Positions 1 through 6,893 of a DNA stretch of 64,000 nt are shown here, in pieces. Position numbers and translations under genes: made by a program. The notes beneath the pieces were generated by a model. The model was not told the DNA's origin. It saw only the letters and a list, made by a program, of their open reading frames with translations, and made no database searches. Within the stretch, counting starts at the first letter, position 1; every line of letters begins with the position of its first letter. Origin of the DNA: Propionibacteriaceae bacterium (lineage in GTDB: Bacteria; Actinomycetota; Actinomycetes; Propionibacteriales; Propionibacteriaceae); the NCBI GenBank assembly GCA_031261485.1, contig JAISJO010000068.1, positions 1-64,000 of the forward strand. The letters run 5' to 3'.

Positions 1-153
1 GAACTCTTTCTCGTCGAACTCATCGCTGTCAGACTCCTCTTCGCGGACGCAGAGGCGACCCTCGCTAATCTCAAGAAGCGACCAGTCGACGGGCGGGTCA
101 CCGACCAGCCCATCAGCCAAACAACGACACGGCACATAGGCATCAAGTCCCAT
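1..153 (-). CDS. hypothetical protein, N-terminal part only
   Basis: The first 51 codons of a minus-strand gene run off the left edge. The start ATG at 153-151 follows a good ribosome site (AGGAGA, six bases upstream on the minus strand). The visible protein starts MGLDAYVPCRCLADG and continues into an acidic stretch of Glu, Asp and Ser. The opening with two closely spaced cysteines resembles small uncharacterised actinobacterial proteins, but I assign no function. It is transcribed in the same direction as the antitoxin-like gene that precedes it. Confidence 0.6.
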   Translation of the reverse strand, partial: MGLDAYVPCRCLADGLVGDPPVDWSLLEISEGRLCVREEESDSDEFDEKEF

Positions 154-329
154 GCGATCTCCTATCACTCAGTTGGGCCAGACCCGAGCGGCCCGACGCA
201 ACCTAAGTCTGCATCATGCCCCTGACATTTCCGTGGAATCGGGCTCGGACTAGGACAATCAGGCTCCACGGGCCGACAGCGATCAATCAGACCCCTCGAT
301 GATCAGCCAGGCGAAACGACAGAAGGGGG

Positions 330-350
330 CAGAAGGACCATTCCCTTCTG
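330..350 (-). terminator. hairpin downstream of the antitoxin-like gene
   Basis: CAGAAGG and CCTTCTG form a perfect 7-bp stem with a 7-nt loop, 30 nt after the stop of the RelB-like gene. There is no clear T-run on the minus strand, so it may be a weak terminator or only an mRNA 3' structure. Confidence 0.35.
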
Positions 351-380
351 TCCTCGGCCTGGTTGCCCAGAGGACGAGCA

Positions 381-677
381 TCAGTCGTCTGTGTCGCGGT
401 CGTCGCTGAGGTCGGCCAGAAAAGCATCGAATGAGGTGTAGCTCTTGGCGGCGACCTTGCCGTCAATGATGTCTTGGGCTTCCTGGAAGGCTGCTTCGGT
501 TTCGGCGTTGAAGCGGGGTTGGCGCACGTCAAAGGGGAAGCCGCCCCACTCGATGAAAGCGCGCGCGAAAACCTTGATGGCGCTGGAAGGACTCAGCCCT
601 AGGGCCTCGGCGGTCTGGGTGAAAGCGGCCTTTTCGGCGGGTTCCACTTTTGCGTTGATAGTGGCGGTTGCGGCCAT
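381..677 (-). CDS. RelB/DinJ-family antitoxin without visible toxin
   Basis: This 98-residue acidic protein starts MAATATINAKVEP, the usual opening of RelB/DinJ antitoxins (ribbon-helix-helix DNA binding at the N-terminus, toxin binding by the acidic C-terminus). I prefer the ATG at 677 over the one at 689 because a GGAGG lies five bases before it. The family normally sits directly before a YafQ/RelE mRNA interferase. Here the 227 bases to the next minus-strand gene contain no such frame, so it looks like an orphan antitoxin or one acting with a distant toxin. Upstream, CAGTAT is repeated 11 bp apart (729-745), a possible self-operator. Confidence 0.75.
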   Translation of the reverse strand: MAATATINAKVEPAEKAAFTQTAEALGLSPSSAIKVFARAFIEWGGFPFDVRQPRFNAETEAAFQEAQDIIDGKVAAKSYTSFDAFLADLSDDRDTDD

Positions 678-873
678 GGCATCCTCCATTTCGTCCCTAT
701 TGGCACCTATCCTACAACAATATACGGCAGTATCGTATCAGTATGTCCCAAGTGCCTCATGGTGACCGGCGGTCATAAGTCGCCTTACGCATCCCAAGTC
801 GCCTCAGAAGTCCTAACAATTCTCAAACACTTTCCGAGCAATTCCCTAACACTGGCGGCCCAAGATTGAGGGC

Positions 874-1920
874 ATGAGCACAGATTACATGGGAACGGCG
901 GTTGGCCTGGCTGGTGAGCTGGATACTTCATCCGGCGACATCTCGGCAGGCGCAACCAGCCTTTTACCCAGCGCAGAAGCGCAACCGCCCATCGACCATC
1001 CCGTCATTTCAGTGGACGGCCTCACAAAGGATTACGGACACGGGCGCGGAGTCTTTGACGTTTCCTTCCAGGTTGGCAAGGGTGAGGTATTCGGGTTCCT
1101 CGGGCCGAACGGCGCGGGCAAGACGACGACCATCCGGCACTTGATGGGTTTCGCGGCGCCTCAGCGGGGCCATACCTCCATCCTTGACATGGACTGCTGG
1201 AAACAATCCAGCCGCATCATCCGCCAAGTCGGGTACCTCCCCGGCGAGATCGCCCTGCCCGAGGGGTTGACCGGCATGCAGTTCATTCGGTTCATGCAAG
1301 GAATGCGCGGGTACCGTGACGAAGAGCGACTGAATACCCTCCTCGACCTGTTCCAACTCGACCCTCGCGGGAAGACGAAGCGCATGAGCCTCGGCAATAA
1401 GCGCAAGCTTGCCGTCGTCACTGCGTTCATGGGCGATCCCGACGTACTCCTGCTGGACGAACCGAGCAGTGGCTTGGACCCCATCATGCAACTTCGCTTC
1501 ATCGACTTCATGCGACAAGAAAAGAGCCGAGGCAAGACAATTCTTCTGTCGAGCCACATGTTCTCTGAGGTCGGGGCCGTGTGCGACCGTATCGCCATCA
1601 TCAAGGACGGAAGAATCGTTTCCACAGTACGTACCGACGACATCCGGCACAACGAATCCAAGACCTATCACGTCGGTTTCGGCACTCTGGAGGACTTCCA
1701 ATCCTTCCTGAGTGGACGAGGCCCTCGCATCACTTTCGCAGATCAGGAGGAGAAGGTCATCGAGGTACAAATCCACGACGACGACGTCAACCACCTCATC
1801 TCGCGCCTAGCGCAATGCAATGTCACTCGTTTCCAGGAGCGCAAGCTCACTTTAGAGGATTACTTCCTCCACTTCTACACCCGCGACCCTCAGGAGAGCA
1901 CTCATGAATCACGTCATTGA
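874..1920 (+). CDS. ABC-2 exporter ATP-binding protein (first of a tandem pair)
   Basis: Cytosolic ATPase of a BcrA/DrrA-like exporter, 348 residues. After a roughly 45-residue N-terminal extension comes an ABC domain with Walker A GPNGAGKTTT, a signature region written RMSLGNKRK rather than LSGGQ, Walker B VLLLDEPSSGLDP and an H-loop LLSSHMF. A C-terminal domain of about 90 residues follows, as in antibiotic-resistance exporters. The next ATPase overlaps it by 17 bp and the permease follows, so the three are one operon. The substrate is unknown. The N-terminal region (GLTKDYG, GRGVFDV) is nearly the same as that of the next gene, so the pair looks like a duplication. Confidence 0.88.
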   Translation: MSTDYMGTAVGLAGELDTSSGDISAGATSLLPSAEAQPPIDHPVISVDGLTKDYGHGRGVFDVSFQVGKGEVFGFLGPNGAGKTTTIRHLMGFAAPQRGHTSILDMDCWKQSSRIIRQVGYLPGEIALPEGLTGMQFIRFMQGMRGYRDEERLNTLLDLFQLDPRGKTKRMSLGNKRKLAVVTAFMGDPDVLLLDEPSSGLDPIMQLRFIDFMRQEKSRGKTILLSSHMFSEVGAVCDRIAIIKDGRIVSTVRTDDIRHNESKTYHVGFGTLEDFQSFLSGRGPRITFADQEEKVIEVQIHDDDVNHLISRLAQCNVTRFQERKLTLEDYFLHFYTRDPQESTHESRH

Positions 1921-2821
1921 GATAGACGGTCTGACAAAGGACTACGGCGAAGGCCGAGGCGTCTTCGATGTCAACCTCACCGTCGAACCCGGAGAGATCT
2001 TCGGTCTGGTCGGCATCAACGGTTCGGGCAAGACAACAACGATTCGTCACCTGATGGGGTACTTGCGTCCGCAGAAGGGCACTTGTTCGATAGAGGGCAG
2101 GAATTGCTGGAAGCATGCTGCCGAGCTGAAGAAGCACATCGGCCACGTCCCAGGCGAGATATCATTTCCCGATGTCAGAACGGGAATGGACTTCTTCAAC
2201 CTCCAGGCCAGGTATCTGGGGATACGCGACAAGACTCGTGTGAACTCCCTGATTGATCGCTTCAATCTCGATGCGAGCGCCCCGCTCAAGCGAATGAGCA
2301 AAGGCATGAAGCAGAAGACGGCAATCGTGGCCGGCTTCATGGCAGATGCACCAATCTTGCTCCTTGACGAGGGCACGACCGGCCTAGACCCCCTGATGCA
2401 GAAGGTCTTCACCGAGCTTGTCCAAGAAGAGAAAGCACAAGGACGTACGATGTTCATGTCCAGCCATATGTTCGATGAACTCGAAGCGACATGTGACCGT
2501 GTTGCTTTCCTCAAGGAGGGTCGCATCATCGACGTGGTCGACATGAGCCTCCTCGGCGGTAACGAGCCGGTCAAGGAGTACAAGGTCGAGTTCACCTCTG
2601 ACGAGGATTACCAGACCTTCCTGGCGCAGTCCTTCCTTGTCAAACGGCATCGGGATGACTACAAGCAGGTCAGCGTCCTCCTGTCCGACCGAGACCTCAA
2701 TGCCCTCTTCGCCTCGCTGTCGGGCCTCGATGTCCGCTACATCACACAGGTTCCCCGCACCTTGGAGGATCAATTCAAAGAAAAGTACCAAGAATCAGAA
2801 GGAACAAATCATGCCTATTAA
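1904..2821 (+). CDS. ABC-2 exporter ATP-binding protein (second of a tandem pair)
   Basis: A 305-residue ATPase paralogous to its upstream neighbour. Walker A is GINGSGKTTT, the signature is KRMSKGMKQK, and Walker B is ILLLDEGTTGLDP, with Gly where Pro is usual after the catalytic Glu. The H-loop His is present (MSSHMFDE). It starts inside the previous gene and ends 11 bp inside the permease gene, which indicates translational coupling. With one permease and two different ATPases, the complex may be an ATPase heterodimer on a permease dimer; this stoichiometry is inferred. Confidence 0.87.
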   Translation: MNHVIEIDGLTKDYGEGRGVFDVNLTVEPGEIFGLVGINGSGKTTTIRHLMGYLRPQKGTCSIEGRNCWKHAAELKKHIGHVPGEISFPDVRTGMDFFNLQARYLGIRDKTRVNSLIDRFNLDASAPLKRMSKGMKQKTAIVAGFMADAPILLLDEGTTGLDPLMQKVFTELVQEEKAQGRTMFMSSHMFDELEATCDRVAFLKEGRIIDVVDMSLLGGNEPVKEYKVEFTSDEDYQTFLAQSFLVKRHRDDYKQVSVLLSDRDLNALFASLSGLDVRYITQVPRTLEDQFKEKYQESEGTNHAY

Positions 2822-3530
2822 CTCAGCCCTGTTACGGCAGACCACTCGGGAAAACGTGACCCTGTGGGGGGTCCTGACTGCGGTCCAATGCCTCCTTGTG
2901 GGAGTCATCGGCATGACAGCCCCAATTGCCGCGGCAGGCATCGCGTATTACAACATGTTGCCCGGCATCTTCATGGGCGTGTACGCCATCACCGTGGGCA
3001 ACAAACTCATCAGTTCACAAGTCGATAGGGGCACGCTGGCCTACGTTCTCTCGAACCCGGTCAAGCGCAGTACCGTCATTGTGACGCAAGTTGTGTTCTT
3101 TGCTGGCTCTTTGCTCGCCATGTGTACATTGAGCGCAGTCGCCCATAGCCTTGGCGCGTACTTCTCCACCTTCGGCGCGAACTCCGCTGAGATTCAGACC
3201 ATCTTCAAGCTCAACCTCGGACTGTTCACGCTTGCTCTGTCCTTCGCCGGGATCGTCTTCGCAGCGTCTTGTCTCTTCAACCTGTCGAAGTACACGATTG
3301 CTGTCGGCGGCGGTATCGTCTGCGCTTTCCTCTTGTTCCCCATCATGGCCATGTTCGGTTCCAAGTTCGCCTTCCTCTCCAACCTCACCGTTGTCAGTTT
3401 GTACAAGGTCGGCTCCATCATGGCGAGTGGAACAGGGTGGGCGTGGGATCTCGTCATCCTAGCCGCCATCGGCCTCGTCGCCTTCGCCGCCGGAGGTGTG
3501 GCCTTCGTTCGCCGCGATCTCCCGTTGTAA
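2811..3530 (+). CDS. ABC-2 type permease
   Basis: Integral membrane subunit of 239 residues with about six hydrophobic segments, typical of ABC-2 permeases that partner BcrA-like ATPases. The ATG at 2811 is preceded by AGAAGGA at suitable spacing; an earlier in-frame ATG at 2637 lies deep in the ATPase gene and is rejected. The sequence starts MPINSALLRQTTRENVTLWG and has a conserved-looking loop (SSQVDRGTLAYVLSNPVKRS) after the second membrane segment, as seen in permeases of drug or lantibiotic exporters. Substrate unknown. Confidence 0.85.
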   Translation: MPINSALLRQTTRENVTLWGVLTAVQCLLVGVIGMTAPIAAAGIAYYNMLPGIFMGVYAITVGNKLISSQVDRGTLAYVLSNPVKRSTVIVTQVVFFAGSLLAMCTLSAVAHSLGAYFSTFGANSAEIQTIFKLNLGLFTLALSFAGIVFAASCLFNLSKYTIAVGGGIVCAFLLFPIMAMFGSKFAFLSNLTVVSLYKVGSIMASGTGWAWDLVILAAIGLVAFAAGGVAFVRRDLPL

Positions 3531-3621
3531 TCCTGGGGAACTGCCGCCCGCCCACCAACTCCAACAAGGCGTAACTCACATTTCGTCCAGATAATCCAAC
3601 CAACAAAGAAAGGTATTCATC

Positions 3622-3717
3622 ATGAAGAAGGTAATTATCATCGTTCTGTCCGCTCTGGCTGTGGGGGGGTTGAGCTGCATCGTCGTTCGCAAGCATCGCG
3701 CCTCCACTATCTACTGA
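3622..3717 (+). CDS. 31-residue single-pass membrane peptide
   Basis: A very short frame, MKKVIIIVLSALAVGGLS followed by CIVVRKHRASTIY. It has an AGAAAGG ribosome site nine bases upstream of the ATG, one strongly hydrophobic segment (residues 4-22) and a basic tail, so it should insert in the membrane. It lies 91 bp after the permease stop on the same strand. The MKK-start and size recall short actinobacterial DLW-39-type peptides, but the C-terminal DLW signature is absent. Role unknown; an accessory subunit of the exporter is one guess. Confidence 0.6.
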   Translation: MKKVIIIVLSALAVGGLSCIVVRKHRASTIY

Positions 3718-3735
3718 AACTGCGGGTAGGGACGA

Positions 3736-3781
3736 AAGTTGCCAGTTGCAGCACCATGCCAAGTGCTCCAACTGGCAACTT
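3736..3781 (+). other. long inverted repeat with inner stem
   Basis: Thirteen-base perfect arms (3736-3748 and 3769-3781, core AGTTGCCAGTTG) enclose a second 5-bp stem, AGCAC/GTGCT, with an 8-base loop. It lies between the small peptide gene and the next membrane protein gene. No T-run follows, so it is either a strong mRNA structure, an attenuator or an operator. Confidence 0.6.
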
Positions 3782-3814
3782 CACGTCGCATACCGTCCAA
3801 CGAAAACAACGACA

Positions 3815-4501
3815 ATGAAACGACTATGGGATCGATGGGCGACCGACCAGAGCTTCCGCATCCACTCCTTGGGGACTGTGAGCATCATTCTCGACCTGTT
3901 CCTCGGGATCGGAATGCTTGTCGGTGGCCTATGGTCAATGACCTCGTGGTACATGGCCAGCGGCGTGTATTACCTTGCCATCGGCCTTGTTCGCAGGTAC
4001 GTTCTCCGCCATCTCGAAGCCGTCGCAGAAGAACCAATCGAACATGCCCGTGTGGTCTATCGTCGGTCTGGGTACTTGCTCACGATGATTGGCACCGTCT
4101 TCCTGGCTGTCTGCGTGGTGACCACGCTTGTCGGCCGGGGCCCCGCTCCCGCCGGTCCGCTGTCTTACGTCGTGCCTATTGTCACTTTCATCAAACTGGG
4201 AGTCGCCATCCGAGGATTCGTGACAGCCCGTCGGTCAGGCGACTTGCTCCATGTCGCGCTGCGAACAACAAACTTAGCGGATGCCCTTGTCTCCCTCGGA
4301 GTCATCCAGTACGCCCTCATGGGCAGGATCGGGGCCGCCGACCCCATCGGCACGTCCGCCAGAATCGGTATGGGTTTCGCAGTTATCATCGTCGCGGCGG
4401 GATTGAGAATTGCCCTCAGCCGACACCTCACTACCGCTAGAGGAGACGGCGACTCAGACGAGTCTAATGACCACATAGTGACACACGACTTGAATGAGTG
4501 A
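3815..4501 (+). CDS. multi-pass membrane protein of unknown function
   Basis: 228 residues with about six hydrophobic segments. I take the ATG at 3815 (MKRLWDRWATDQSFRIH) because the earlier in-frame ATG at 3746 lies inside the hairpin and would add a non-conserved leader. Hydrophobic stretches lie near LGTVSIILDLFLGIGMLVGG and VYYLAIGLV, then four more, with a charged C-terminal tail (GDGDSDESND). The final codons overlap the TetR operator, and the regulator gene follows at once. I do not recognise the family; the context suggests membrane stress or export. Confidence 0.7.
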   Translation: MKRLWDRWATDQSFRIHSLGTVSIILDLFLGIGMLVGGLWSMTSWYMASGVYYLAIGLVRRYVLRHLEAVAEEPIEHARVVYRRSGYLLTMIGTVFLAVCVVTTLVGRGPAPAGPLSYVVPIVTFIKLGVAIRGFVTARRSGDLLHVALRTTNLADALVSLGVIQYALMGRIGAADPIGTSARIGMGFAVIIVAAGLRIALSRHLTTARGDGDSDESNDHIVTHDLNE

Positions 4502-4512
4502 GTACTCACTCA
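4495..4512. promoter_or_regulatory. 18-bp perfect palindrome, likely TetR operator
   Basis: TGAGTGAGTACTCACTCA is a perfect palindrome centred between 4503 and 4504, 30 bp before the TetR start codon. Its size and position match operators of autoregulated TetR-family repressors. It also covers the stop codon of the preceding gene. Confidence 0.75.
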
Positions 4513-4542
4513 CTAACATGGTATCTCGTGCGTGCTAGACCT

Positions 4543-5151
4543 ATGGCGCCGGAATCCCGACGTGAAACTATCATAGACGCTGCCATTGAATTGGTCGAGC
4601 GTGACGGCGCTGCTGTGCCCACGCGGGAGATCGCGGCACATGCCGGTATCGCCGAGGGAACTCTCTTCCGCGTCTTCCCCACCAAAGCAGACCTCATCAA
4701 AGCCGTGGTGACAAAGGCGACCGACCCTGCCAGGCTTGTGCGTCAATTGGACACAGTCGACTTGTCCTTGCCTTTGGAAGACCGTATCGGCGCGATCCTT
4801 ACCGCTATCTCTTCGTCCATCGGATCTGTACAATCGTTGATGCTTGTCGCGCGGCAGATGAAGGGCCAATCGCCAGACTGTGAACAGGCGACAGGCCAAA
4901 TGAAGCGTTTCCACCGTCCGCCTAACCCTGAAGTCTTCGCCGCGCATATCTCCAGCGTGAGGGACAGTATCGCCCGTATCATCGCCCCTGACCAGGACCG
5001 TCTCAGCGTCGAACTGACCGACGCATCCTCATTCATCCTCATGGTGGCCGTTTCCCCCATGATGCACTTCCTCCAGCCTCATCTATCCCAGACCGCTCTC
5101 CTCACGCTGGTGACGAGAGCACTTATCAACAAAGAAAGGGTCCATTCGTGA
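4543..5151 (+). CDS. TetR-family transcriptional regulator of the ABC exporter
   Basis: 202-residue repressor: N-terminal helix-turn-helix (RRETIIDAAIELVERDGAAV, then TREIAAHAGIAEGTLFRVF) and a C-terminal ligand domain with little conservation. An in-frame GTG at 4498 exists but overlaps the operator palindrome, so the ATG at 4543 is preferred although its ribosome site is poor. It overlaps the first exporter half-transporter by 4 bp (GTGA), so it most likely controls that pair and itself through the palindrome at 4495-4512. The ligand is probably an exported compound, which is inference. Confidence 0.85.
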   Translation: MAPESRRETIIDAAIELVERDGAAVPTREIAAHAGIAEGTLFRVFPTKADLIKAVVTKATDPARLVRQLDTVDLSLPLEDRIGAILTAISSSIGSVQSLMLVARQMKGQSPDCEQATGQMKRFHRPPNPEVFAAHISSVRDSIARIIAPDQDRLSVELTDASSFILMVAVSPMMHFLQPHLSQTALLTLVTRALINKERVHS

Positions 5152-6893
5152 AGAATCCCTTGAATCGGATGGTGTACCGGTTCCTCAAACCATACTGGTT
5201 GTGGGTTGTCATAGTCATTGCCTTCCAGTTTGGCTCGACGTACGCCGGTCTCGAACTGCCGACCTTGAATGCCGACATCATCAACAATGGTGTGGCCAAG
5301 GGCGACACGGGGTACATCTGGAAGTACGGTGGCTTCATGCTGGCGGTCTCGGCTGCCCAGGTCATCTGCCAGGTCTCAGCGGTTTACCTCGCTTCCCGTA
5401 TGGCGATGTCGTTTGGACGTGACGCGCGCTCGTCCCTGTTCAAGAAGGTCCTGAGCTTCTCTAGTCGTGAAGTGAACAAGTTTGGGGCTCCTTCGCTGAT
5501 CACGCGCAATACAAACGATGTACAGCAAGTCCAAATGCTCGTGCTCATGACCTGCATGATGCTTCTCGGAGCGCCCATCACCATGGTCGGCGGCGTCATC
5601 AAGGCTCTGGAAACCAACATGTCACTGTCGTGGATCATTCTCGCCGCAGTGATCGCTCTGGGCGTCGTCGCGGGTGTTGTCATTGCCAACATGGGTCCGC
5701 TGTTCGCCTCCATGCAGACTCGAATCGACACCGTCAACCGCGTCCTGCGCGAGCACATTTCCGGCATCCGCGTGGTGCGTGCCTTTGTGCGCGAACCTTA
5801 TGAAGCCAAGCGGTTCCAGAAGGCCAACGCAGACTTGATGGACGTCGGCGTCAAGGTCGGACGCCTCATGATGTCGATGTTCCCCCTTGTCATGTTCATT
5901 CTCAACCTGTCGAGCGTGGCCGTCATGTGGTTCGGCTCCCACCAGATCACCGACGGGAACATGGAGGTTGGCGACCTGACCGCCTTCATCACGTACCTCT
6001 TGCAGATCCTCATGTCGGTCATGATGGCCGCTATGATGATTGTCCTGGTTCCCCGTGCGGCGGTGTGCGCGAAACGTATCATGGAGGTCCTCGACCAGCA
6101 ATCAACCGTCGTGCTGTCTGACCATCCCGTCACTGAGGTCACGGGTTCCGGCCAGGTCGCCTTCTCCGACGTTGCCTTCCGTTACTCGGGAGCGGCTGAG
6201 CCAGTCATCTCCAAGATTTCGTTCACGATGGAACCAGGCAAGACGACAGCAATCATTGGCGCCACGGGGTCGGGCAAGACTACTTTGGTCAACCTTGTGC
6301 CTCGGTTGTACGACGCGACGGAGGGCTCGGTTTCCATTGACGGGGTCGACGTCAGGGACCTCGACGAGGACGTGTTGTGGTCCAAGATCGGGCTCGTGCC
6401 CCAGAAGCCGTATCTCTTCTCCGGGACAGTCGCCTCGAACTTGAGGTATGGGAACCCGGACGCCACAGACGAAGAACTGTGGCATGCTCTGGAGATCGCC
6501 CAGGCGAAAGACTTCGTCGAAGAGATGCCTGACAAGCTAGAAGAGCCCATTGCCCAAGGCGGCACGAATGTGTCGGGCGGGCAAAGACAGAGGCTGTCCA
6601 TCGCCCGAGCCCTCGTCAAGAAGCCAGAGATATACGTCTTCGACGACTCCTTCTCGGCCCTCGATGTGGCCACCGACGCACGACTGCGGGCGGCCTTGGA
6701 GCACGAGACCGATGACGCGGCCGTCATGATTGTGGCGCAGCGCGTGTCCACCATCCGCCACGCTGATTCCATCATCGTCCTTGACAATGGAGGCATTGTC
6801 GGTCAGGGAACGCATGAAGAGTTGCTTCAATCCTGTCCGACGTACATGGAGATTGTCGAATCCCAGATGAGCGCTGAGGAGGCACTGGCATGA
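5148..6893 (+). CDS. heterodimeric ABC exporter, half-transporter with degenerate site
   Basis: 581-residue exporter half with six transmembrane helices (residues 15-310) followed by an ATPase domain. Walker A is GATGSGKTT and the signature is VSGGQRQR. The Walker B catalytic Glu is replaced by Asp (VFDDSFSALD) and the H-loop His by Gln (VAQRVSTI). These changes mark the non-hydrolysing half of heterodimeric exporters of the LmrCD, BmrCD and TM287/288 type. The next gene, overlapping by 4 bp, has the missing residues. The pair should export drugs or lipids across the cytoplasmic membrane. Confidence 0.93.
   Translation: MKNPLNRMVYRFLKPYWLWVVIVIAFQFGSTYAGLELPTLNADIINNGVAKGDTGYIWKYGGFMLAVSAAQVICQVSAVYLASRMAMSFGRDARSSLFKKVLSFSSREVNKFGAPSLITRNTNDVQQVQMLVLMTCMMLLGAPITMVGGVIKALETNMSLSWIILAAVIALGVVAGVVIANMGPLFASMQTRIDTVNRVLREHISGIRVVRAFVREPYEAKRFQKANADLMDVGVKVGRLMMSMFPLVMFILNLSSVAVMWFGSHQITDGNMEVGDLTAFITYLLQILMSVMMAAMMIVLVPRAAVCAKRIMEVLDQQSTVVLSDHPVTEVTGSGQVAFSDVAFRYSGAAEPVISKISFTMEPGKTTAIIGATGSGKTTLVNLVPRLYDATEGSVSIDGVDVRDLDEDVLWSKIGLVPQKPYLFSGTVASNLRYGNPDATDEELWHALEIAQAKDFVEEMPDKLEEPIAQGGTNVSGGQRQRLSIARALVKKPEIYVFDDSFSALDVATDARLRAALEHETDDAAVMIVAQRVSTIRHADSIIVLDNGGIVGQGTHEELLQSCPTYMEIVESQMSAEEALA

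Noticed and set aside
154-380. Toxin gene following the RelB-like antitoxin
   Set aside because: No minus-strand frame longer than a few dozen codons with YafQ/RelE residues is present.
3622-3717. DLW-39 family peptide
   Set aside because: The start and length fit, but the DLW signature near the C-terminus is missing, so the family name is not used.
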